Below are positions 7,064-12,998 of a stretch of DNA of 19,890 nucleotides, piece after piece; the stretch's first letter is position 1, and every line of letters starts with the position of its first letter. The stretch comes from Scybalousia_A sp964626385 (GTDB lineage Bacteria; Bacteroidota; Bacteroidia; Bacteroidales; P3): contig CAZVEO010000048.1 of assembly GCA_964626385.1 (NCBI GenBank), positions 1-19,890 of the forward strand, read 5' to 3'. A program made the translations under genes and the position numbers. The notes beneath the pieces are model-generated. The model saw only the letters and a program-made list of their open reading frames with translations. It made no database searches and had not been told where the DNA came from.

Positions 7064-8005
7064 GTGTATTGGCTAATTACTTATATTAGAAATTTTTTGT
7101 TTGACCATGGAATAATAGCAAGCAAAACCTTTGATGACGTATTTGTTCTTTGTGTAGGCAATTTGAGAGTTGGCGGTACGGGAAAGACACCTATGGTTGA
7201 GTATTTGATAAGTAATTTGAAGGACGAATTTAATGTTGCAGTGTTAAGTCTTGGTTATAAAAGAAAAACAAGAGGAATAAGAGAAATAAGCAAAGAGGAT
7301 GATTTTTTGAGCGTAGGAGATGAACCAAAACAAATGTCGGAAAAATTTCCCAATGTTAGATTTTTTGTCAATAAGGATAGAAACAAAGCAATAAGTTTTA
7401 TAAAACAAAAATATCCTAATACTCAAGTTATTATTTTGGACGATGCTTATCAGTATAGAAAGACCAAACCCGCAAAAACAATCTTACTTACTGAGTTTGC
7501 AAGACCTTTTTATAAAGATTTTGTTTTACCATACGGTAGATTAAGAGAAAGCAGAAAAGGGAAAAGACGCTCCGATTACATAGTGTTTACCAAATGTCCA
7601 AAAGATTTAGAAGAAAAAGAAAAACAAAACATAACAGACAGAATAAAACCTGATGAGAATCAAAAAGTTTTCTTTGCCTCTATAGATTATAATGAAAATA
7701 TAAAATCTCTTAAAGGAAAAGACGTTGCTTTGCTCACGGCAATAGATAACCCCTTGCCTTTGCAAAAATATTTGGAAACTTTTTGTAATATAAAACAAGT
7801 ATTGAGATTTGAAGACCATCATATTTTTACTTCAAAAGAATTAGAAGAAATATCCAAAATTCAATTGCCGATAATCACTACACGAAAAGATGCTATAAGG
7901 CTGAAAAACACAAAAGCAAATCTTTTTATACAAGACATTGAAATCAACATAGAAGATTCTTTTATCAAAACCATCAAACAAGATATAAACATTTTTTCTG
8001 CCTGA
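7064..8005 (+). CDS. lpxK: Tetraacyldisaccharide 4'-kinase LpxK
   Basis: The 313-aa protein phosphorylates the lipid A disaccharide at the 4' position at the inner membrane. Its P-loop is VGNLRVGGTGKTP (31-43), a hallmark of LpxK. DDAYQYRKTKP, then TEFARPFYKDFVLPYGRLRE and the later TTRKDAIRL are also family segments. The start is GTG at 7064, forced by an in-frame TAA at 7055-7057 that ends the previous gene. The N-terminus, MYWLITYIRNFLFDHGI, aligns to the usual YGxxxxxRNxLFDxG region, so the preceding PFSW-type residues of the membrane anchor found in relatives are missing, leaving the protein about 20 residues short there. Confidence 0.92.
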   Translation: MYWLITYIRNFLFDHGIIASKTFDDVFVLCVGNLRVGGTGKTPMVEYLISNLKDEFNVAVLSLGYKRKTRGIREISKEDDFLSVGDEPKQMSEKFPNVRFFVNKDRNKAISFIKQKYPNTQVIILDDAYQYRKTKPAKTILLTEFARPFYKDFVLPYGRLRESRKGKRRSDYIVFTKCPKDLEEKEKQNITDRIKPDENQKVFFASIDYNENIKSLKGKDVALLTAIDNPLPLQKYLETFCNIKQVLRFEDHHIFTSKELEEISKIQLPIITTRKDAIRLKNTKANLFIQDIEINIEDSFIKTIKQDINIFSA

Positions 8006-8007
8006 GG

Positions 8008-8072
8008 CCACACCCACAGGGTGATTTGTAAAGAGCAAAGCCACACCCGCAGGGTGTTTTATAAGGGCAAAT
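8008..8072. repeat. Tandem pair of short hairpin repeats between lpxK and gyrB
   Basis: Two units lie head to tail, three bases after the lpxK stop: 8008-8040 and 8041-8072. Each begins CCACACCCRCAGGGTG, in which CACCC and GGGTG form a 5-bp GC-rich stem over a 3-nt loop, and ends with a looser GCAAA segment. A degraded third copy may begin at 8073 (CCACAACCAG). The repeats stand out from the AT-rich surroundings. They could stabilise or end the lpxK mRNA, or belong to a dispersed repeat family. The second hairpin is followed by only four T, so terminator function is doubtful. Confidence 0.7.
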
Positions 8073-8189
8073 CCACAACCAGAGATACTTCTTGGTATTT
8101 AAAATTATATACTTTCTTCTATATCTTTAGAAATGAAAAGGGAAGAGTGATAGTTAAGTGTATTTTTTCTCTATTTGGTATTTTTTTTG

Positions 8190-8197
8190 TAATTTTG
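8190..8197 (+). promoter_or_regulatory. -7 element (TAATTTTG) for gyrB
   Basis: TAATTTTG matches the -7 consensus and lies 39 bp before the gyrB ATG, in the 231-bp gap after lpxK. No -33 TTTG sits at the standard distance. The gap's size suggests gyrB has its own promoter; I see no gene in the gap beyond the hairpin repeats. Confidence 0.45.
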
Positions 8198-8236
8198 CTT
8201 TTTATTTATAGAGTAGTTAATAAATCAAAATAATAT

Positions 8237-10177
8237 ATGAGTACTGATAATAGCAATTATACGGCGGCGAATATTAACGTCCTTGAGGGTTTGGAAGCAG
8301 TGAGAAAAAGACCAGCAATGTACATAGGAGATGTTAATGCTAATGGTCTTCATCACTTGGTTTATGAGGTAGTGGATAATTCCATAGACGAAGCTTTGGC
8401 AGGATATTGCAATAATATTGATGTAAGAATATTGGAAAATAATGCTATAAGAGTAGAAGACAATGGTAGAGGTATTCCTGTGGATATGCACGAAAAAGAA
8501 CACCGCTCAGCTTTGGAAGTTGTTATGACGGTACTACACGCAGGAGGAAAGTTTGATAAAGGTAGTTATAAGGTATCTGGCGGTTTGCACGGTGTGGGAG
8601 TCAGTTGTGTTAATGCACTTTCAAAACATACTCATGTAACAGTTTGCAGAGATGGTAAAATGTATGAGCAAGAATACGAAAGAGGCAAACCTTTGTATTC
8701 GGTTAGAGAGATAGGTACAACAGACAAAAGAGGAACAATAGTAGAGTTTTTGCCTGATGATGAGATTTTTACCACTACTGTCTATGACTATGATACGCTT
8801 TCTTCAAGACTTAGAGAATTGGCTTTTTTGAATAAAGGCTTAACTCTGAAAATCACAGATGAAAGAGAAAAAGATGAGCAAGGGAATTGGAGAACAGAGA
8901 CTTTCTTTTCAGCAGAAGGACTTAAAGATTTTATCAATTACGTAGATAGCAACAAAGAAAAACTTACCCCCGAGCCTATATATATAGAGGGAGAAAAAAA
9001 TGGTATTCCTATAGAAATAGCAATGGAGTATAATACCTCCTTTACCGAAAATCTTCATTCCTACGTAAATAATATAAACACACACGAAGGCGGTACTCAT
9101 TTGCAAGGTTTTCGTCAAGGAATGACACGTACCTTGAAAAACTACGCTGAAAAAGAGGGTATGCTTGAAAAACTTAAATTTGAAATATCGGGCGATGATT
9201 TTAGAGAGGGGCTTACTGCGGTTATTTCTGTGAAGGTTTCTGAGCCTCAATTTGAAGGACAGACAAAAACCAAACTTGGAAATAGTGAAGTGGTTAGTGC
9301 AGTTTCTCAAATGATTGTTGATAAACTTAATATATATTTGGAGGAGCATCCAAAGGAGGCAAAACAAATAGTAGATAAAGTTATACTTGCAGCAACAGCA
9401 AGACACGCGGCTCGCAAAGCAAGAGAATTGGTGCAAAGACAAACTATACTTGGAGTTGCCGGTTTGCCGGGCAAATTGGCGGACTGCTCAAGCAATGACC
9501 CATCTGTATGTGAGTTGTTTTTGGTAGAGGGAGACTCAGCAGGAGGTACTGCAAAACAAGGTAGAGATAGAGAACATCAAGCAATTCTACCTTTAAGAGG
9601 AAAAATTCTTAATGTGGAAAAAGCCATGACTCATAGAGTTTTGGACTCTGAGTCCATAAGAAATATATATACAGCCTTGGGTGTTTCCATAGGTACAGCG
9701 GAAGATAGCAAAGCTCTGAATATGGACAAGTTGCGTTATCACAAAGTAATTATTATGACAGATGCTGATGTGGATGGTTCTCATATTGCTACGCTTATAC
9801 TTACCTTCTTTTTCCGTTATATGAAAGAATTGATAGAGGCAGGACACGTTTATATTGCCACTCCACCTTTGTATCTTATAAAAAAAGGCAATAGTTTCAA
9901 ACGTTATTGTTGGACAGATGAACAACGACTTGCTATAATAGAAGAACTTGGAGGTAGCAATGGAGTGGAAATACAGCGTTACAAAGGTTTGGGAGAAATG
10001 AATGAAGATCAACTTTGGTCTACTACAATGGACCCTGAACAAAGAATATTAAGACACGTAACCATTAACGATGGTGCAGAGGCAGATAGAATATTTTCCA
10101 TGCTAATGGGAGATGAGGTTGCTCCAAGGAGAGAATTTATTGAGGCAAATGCTTCCTATGCAAATATAGACGCTTAA
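8237..10177 (+). CDS. gyrB: DNA gyrase subunit B
   Basis: The 646-aa ATPase subunit of the type IIA topoisomerase introduces negative supercoils together with GyrA. GHKL ATPase motifs: YEVVDNSIDEALAG (E44, N48), EDNGRGIP (74-81) and GGLHGVG (115-121). The transducer motif is QTKTKLG (342-348, K344). The Toprim motifs are EGDSAGG (431-437) and the metal-binding DADVDG (D509, D511, D513). The C-terminal segment has YKGLGEMNEDQLW and ends without the long insert of E. coli GyrB, giving the usual Bacteroidota length. It could in principle be ParE, but the TKTKLG and GEMN segments, length and AYANIDA-like end fit GyrB better. The MalY-like gene starts 16 bp downstream. Confidence 0.95.
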   Translation: MSTDNSNYTAANINVLEGLEAVRKRPAMYIGDVNANGLHHLVYEVVDNSIDEALAGYCNNIDVRILENNAIRVEDNGRGIPVDMHEKEHRSALEVVMTVLHAGGKFDKGSYKVSGGLHGVGVSCVNALSKHTHVTVCRDGKMYEQEYERGKPLYSVREIGTTDKRGTIVEFLPDDEIFTTTVYDYDTLSSRLRELAFLNKGLTLKITDEREKDEQGNWRTETFFSAEGLKDFINYVDSNKEKLTPEPIYIEGEKNGIPIEIAMEYNTSFTENLHSYVNNINTHEGGTHLQGFRQGMTRTLKNYAEKEGMLEKLKFEISGDDFREGLTAVISVKVSEPQFEGQTKTKLGNSEVVSAVSQMIVDKLNIYLEEHPKEAKQIVDKVILAATARHAARKARELVQRQTILGVAGLPGKLADCSSNDPSVCELFLVEGDSAGGTAKQGRDREHQAILPLRGKILNVEKAMTHRVLDSESIRNIYTALGVSIGTAEDSKALNMDKLRYHKVIIMTDADVDGSHIATLILTFFFRYMKELIEAGHVYIATPPLYLIKKGNSFKRYCWTDEQRLAIIEELGGSNGVEIQRYKGLGEMNEDQLWSTTMDPEQRILRHVTINDGAEADRIFSMLMGDEVAPRREFIEANASYANIDA

Positions 10178-10193
10178 AAAAAATAGAGGCTTT

Positions 10194-11351
10194 ATGTATG
10201 ATTTTGACACCATAGTAAAAAGAAGAAATACCAATTCTGTAAAGTGGGATAGTGATAAAGAGGAGGAAGTAATACCTTTGTGGGTGGCAGATATGGACTT
10301 TAAGGTTGCTCCTTGCATTCAACAGGCTTTGGAAAAAAGAGTAAAGCACGGAGTGTTTGGTTATGCCTTAGTGCCACAAAAGTATTATGATGCTACAATT
10401 CAATGGTTTTCAAAACGTCATAATTGGAGAATTTCTCCCGATAATATTATATATACAACTGGAGTGGTACCTGCACTGTCTGCTGTTATTAAGGCATATT
10501 GCAACAGTGGAGATAATATTTTGATACAAACTCCGGTTTATAATTGTTTCTTTTCCTCTATACGCAACAATGATTGTAATATTGTAGATTCTCCGCTTGT
10601 GTTAAATGGTAGCAGATACGAAATAGATTTTGAGGATTTTGAAAAAAAGATTATTGACAATAAGGTAAAAGCCTTTGTGTTTTGCAATCCTCACAACCCT
10701 GCCGGCCGAGTTTGGACAAAACAAGAATTGTTACAGATGGGAGAAATTTGCAAAAAGCATGGAGTATTGATTATTTCTGACGAAATTCATTGCGAATTAG
10801 TTCTGCCTGGTTATAAGTACATTCCTTACGCTTCTTTAGGCAAAACACATGAGAAAAATTGTGTAGTACTTTCCTCTCCAAGCAAGTCTTTTAATATTGC
10901 GGGATTGCAAATAGCTAATATTATTTGCTCCAATGTCGAATTATCAAAAAAAATAAATAAGGCTATAAATATTAACGAAATTTGCGATGTCAACCCGTTT
11001 GGAATAGAGGCTTTGATAGCAGCATATACACAAGGAGGTAGTTGGATAGACGAACTTAATATTTATATCAAAGGTAATTATGATTTATTGAAAGCTTTCT
11101 TCTCCAAACAATATCCATATTTAAAAGTTGTAGATATGGAGGGTACTTATTTGGCTTGGGTGGATATCTCTTGTTTAAACAAAACAAGCGAAGATATTTG
11201 CCAACAACTGTTGGAAAAAGCAAAAGTAAGGTTAAACCCTGGTACAATGTATGGCACAGAAGGGTTTATTAGAGTAAATCTTGCTACTTCTCAAGCACTT
11301 TTACAACAAGCTTTGCTAAAAATAAACCAAAGTGAAGTGCTAAAAAAATAA
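10194..11351 (+). CDS. MalY/PatB-type PLP-dependent cystathionine beta-lyase (C-S lyase)
   Basis: The 385-aa fold-type I aminotransferase-like enzyme has the MalY/PatB N-terminus: YDFDTIVKRRNTNSVKWD and LWVADMDF (29-36). Other motifs are CNPHNPAGR (164-172), SDEIHCELV (195-203) and the PLP lysine K231 in SSPSKSFNIAG. Such enzymes cleave cystathionine or cysteine conjugates to a thiol, pyruvate and ammonia; in E. coli MalY also represses maltose genes, which need not apply here. Exact substrate cannot be read from sequence. A GAGG at 10186-10189 sits just before the ATG at 10194, one of the few clear Shine-Dalgarno-like sites in the window. The gene probably shares a transcript with gyrB. Confidence 0.88.
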   Translation: MYDFDTIVKRRNTNSVKWDSDKEEEVIPLWVADMDFKVAPCIQQALEKRVKHGVFGYALVPQKYYDATIQWFSKRHNWRISPDNIIYTTGVVPALSAVIKAYCNSGDNILIQTPVYNCFFSSIRNNDCNIVDSPLVLNGSRYEIDFEDFEKKIIDNKVKAFVFCNPHNPAGRVWTKQELLQMGEICKKHGVLIISDEIHCELVLPGYKYIPYASLGKTHEKNCVVLSSPSKSFNIAGLQIANIICSNVELSKKINKAININEICDVNPFGIEALIAAYTQGGSWIDELNIYIKGNYDLLKAFFSKQYPYLKVVDMEGTYLAWVDISCLNKTSEDICQQLLEKAKVRLNPGTMYGTEGFIRVNLATSQALLQQALLKINQSEVLKK

Positions 11352-11421
11352 TTGTAATCTGTTAAAAATAAAGTTATTATTTATTGAAAAGAAAAAAAAC
11401 AATAAAAAAAAGAGATTTTCC

Positions 11422-11452
11422 TTTGCCAAAGGTAAAAGTTTTTATACCTTTG
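11422..11452 (+). promoter_or_regulatory. Consensus Bacteroidota promoter for the tRNA gene, near-symmetric
   Basis: TTTG (11422-11425), exactly 19 nt, then TACCTTTG (11445-11452): a full match to the TTTG-N19-TAnnTTTG promoter. The tRNA begins 58 bp further on. The same DNA read on the minus strand gives TTTG (11456-11453), 18 nt, and TACCTTTG (11434-11427), a second promoter facing the 3' end of the MalY-like gene. A 13-bp palindrome CCTTTG-C-CAAAGG (11420-11432) covers the -33 element. The transcribed leader before the tRNA holds AATGTG (11462-11467) facing CACATT (11477-11482). Confidence 0.75.
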
Positions 11453-11510
11453 CAAAATCAAAATGTGGCTATTATACACATTGAGATATAAACGTTCTTT
11501 TTTCATAGTT

Positions 11511-11584
11511 GGCGGGGTAGCTCAGATGGTTAGAGCGTCGGATTCATAACCCGGAGGTCACGAGTTCAATTCTCGTCCCCGCTA
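11511..11584 (+). tRNA. tRNA with CAU anticodon, probably elongator tRNA-Met
   Basis: A 74-nt cloverleaf can be drawn: acceptor GGCGGGG with CCCCGCU (first pair G-U), D stem GCUC/GAGC, anticodon loop UUCAUAA, variable loop AGGUC, T stem ACGAG/CUCGU around UUCAAUU, discriminator A. CCA is not encoded. The anticodon stem UCGGA/CCCGG has an A-C at its last pair. It is not an initiator tRNA, because position 1 pairs with 72. A CAU anticodon can also belong to tRNA-Ile2 (lysidine-modified), which I cannot rule out. Confidence 0.93.
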
Positions 11585-11633
11585 CGATTGAGTTCTCATA
11601 ACTTAATTTATGTTTTTGGTTAATAAATATTTG

Positions 11634-11664
11634 AAAAACTTGCCTGCGAAGGTAAGTTTTTTTT
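11634..11664 (+). terminator. Rho-independent terminator of the tRNA transcript
   Basis: AAAACTTGCCT (11635-11645), loop GCGA, and AGGTAAGTTTT (11650-11660) form an 11-bp stem with one G-U pair, followed by a run of T through 11664. It lies 50 bp after the tRNA. The reverse strand is also A-rich on the far side, so it may serve transcripts from both directions. Confidence 0.85.
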
Positions 11665-11670
11665 GTTTTG

Positions 11671-11717
11671 ATAGGTTTTTATCAATTAACATAGGTTATA
11701 GTTTACACCCATAGGTT
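11671..11717. repeat. Three ATAGGTT copies at exact 20-bp spacing
   Basis: ATAGGTT occurs at 11671, 11691 and 11711, each start exactly 20 bp after the last; the first and third extend to ATAGGTTTTT. They lie in the 325-bp gene-free gap between the tRNA (ends 11584) and the RluD-like gene (11910). The rest of that gap holds the two hairpins listed separately and no gene that I can support. The spacing is near two helical turns, which could suit protein binding on one DNA face, but chance is possible. Confidence 0.4.
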
Positions 11718-11869
11718 TTTTATAGAGGTATAACTCTGTCAAGCGATAATTTGTACAGGCAAAGCCGTTATATAAAAGTTAAGGGAATATATCAATTTTG
11801 CAACACAAATTTATGTAAACATAAAGCAAATTACTACCATAAATTTTACACACCTGTGGCAATAGCATC

Positions 11870-11902
11870 TAAACTAACATTTACTTAGTTTAACTTTTTT
11901 TT
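11870..11902 (+). terminator. Possible terminator between tRNA and the RluD-like gene
   Basis: TAAACTAA (11870-11877) and TTAGTTTA (11885-11892) form an 8-bp AT-rich stem with a 7-nt loop, followed by eight T at 11895-11902. Read on the plus strand it could act as a weak second terminator for rightward transcription, stopping it before it enters the convergent RluD-like gene. The stem has only two G-C pairs, so strength is doubtful. Confidence 0.4.
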
Positions 11903-11909
11903 AATTGTG

Positions 11910-12929
11910 TTATGAGTTTTTGCTGTTTTCGGTGTATTTTCTCCACTTGTCTATAACACTTTGCATATCCTTAGGCAATGTAGAAGAAAAAAACATATCT
12001 TCATTAGTTCTTGGGTGTTTAAAGCCCAAGGTTGTAGCATGTAAGGCTTGACGCGGCAACATATCGAAACAATTAAGGATAAACTGTTTGTACTTTGAAA
12101 AAGTAGTACCCTTTAATATTTTATCACCTCCATAGGTAGCATCATTGAAAAGAGGGTGTCCTTCACTCATAAGATGGACTCGTATTTGATGAGTACGTCC
12201 TGTTTCCAAACGACATTGTATTAGAGTAGTATAACCAAATCTTTCCAAAACTTTCCAGTGAGTTATAGCATTTTTACCTTTTTCTGAGTCAAGATACACA
12301 GCCATTTTTTTTCTGTCCTTACTATCTCGTGCAATATTTTTATTTATAGTACCTCCGTTTTCTACAAAATCACCCCAAACCAAAGCCGTGTAAGTTCTTT
12401 CTATAGTATGATAATAAAATTGTTTTGCTAACAAAGTTTGTGCTTGTTCATTCTTTGCCACAACAAGCAGTCCTGTTGTATCTTTGTCTATTCTATGTAC
12501 CAAAAGAGGGTGAGTATCTTTGTCTTTGTTTGAATTTTGAAAGTACCATTCCAAAGCATTAACCAAAGTCTTATCATAATTGCCATACGCTGGGTGAACA
12601 ACCATACCGCTATGTTTATTAACTATTATCAAATCCTCATCTTCATAAACTATATCTAAAGGAATGTTTTGAGGAATTATTTCTATTTCTCTTGGTTCGG
12701 TTGTCAAAAAAATCTGAATAATATCATTGGGTTTAACCTTATAATTGGGCTTAACACTTAAAGAATTTACCTTTATACAATCAGCTTTGGCTGCCTGCTG
12801 TATCTTGTTACGTGAGGCATTCTCTATTCTAACCATCAAATATTTGTCTATCCTCAAAGGAGACTGCCCTTTGTCCACAACAATACGATAATTTTCGTAT
12901 AACTCTTCGGTATTTATTTCGTTATTCAT
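11910..12929 (-). CDS. RluA/RluD-family 23S rRNA pseudouridine synthase
   Basis: The 339-aa protein has an N-terminal S4 RNA-binding domain (about 24-72: LRIDKYLMVRIENASRNKIQQ) followed by the RluA-type catalytic domain. The catalytic aspartate is D148 in VHRIDKDTTGLLVVAK. Further motifs are LETGRTHQIRVHL and HPLFNDATYGG. S4 plus this domain order is the arrangement of RluD, which modifies U1911, U1915 and U1917 in helix 69 of 23S rRNA, but paralogues RluC-like cannot be excluded. The ATG at 12929 has a -7 box 30 bp upstream, so it probably has its own transcript as well as reading through from the operon to its right. Confidence 0.88.
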   Translation of the reverse strand: MNNEINTEELYENYRIVVDKGQSPLRIDKYLMVRIENASRNKIQQAAKADCIKVNSLSVKPNYKVKPNDIIQIFLTTEPREIEIIPQNIPLDIVYEDEDLIIVNKHSGMVVHPAYGNYDKTLVNALEWYFQNSNKDKDTHPLLVHRIDKDTTGLLVVAKNEQAQTLLAKQFYYHTIERTYTALVWGDFVENGGTINKNIARDSKDRKKMAVYLDSEKGKNAITHWKVLERFGYTTLIQCRLETGRTHQIRVHLMSEGHPLFNDATYGGDKILKGTTFSKYKQFILNCFDMLPRQALHATTLGFKHPRTNEDMFFSSTLPKDMQSVIDKWRKYTENSKNS

Positions 12930-12958
12930 TACTCTTTTTCGTAGTAAATTGATATTTG

Positions 12959-12966
12959 CAAAGATA
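12959..12966 (-). promoter_or_regulatory. -7 element (TATCTTTG) for the RluD-like gene
   Basis: Minus strand 12966 to 12959 reads TATCTTTG, matching TAnnTTTG, 30 bp before the start codon and inside the 69-bp gap after the 958-aa gene. No -33 TTTG is at the standard distance. Confidence 0.45.
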
Positions 12967-12998
12967 CAATATTTTTTTCTTTTTATAGATTTAGGGTG

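Noticed and set aside
8008..8082. CRISPR-like array
   Set aside because: Only two full units placed head to tail with no unique spacers of constant length, and no cas genes nearby.
8021..8233. 70-aa plus-strand reading frame between lpxK and gyrB
   Set aside because: It begins inside the first hairpin repeat, covers the putative gyrB promoter, and has no recognisable family sequence; the hydrophobic tail comes from T-rich DNA.
8909..9442. 177-aa minus-strand reading frame
   Set aside because: It lies wholly inside gyrB in a shadow frame; the gyrB motifs are intact across it.
9593..10042. 149-aa minus-strand reading frame
   Set aside because: Shadow of the Toprim and C-terminal part of gyrB.
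11511..11584. tRNA 3' end as an integration site
   Set aside because: I found no direct repeat of the tRNA 3' end, no integrase and no mobile-element genes in the window.
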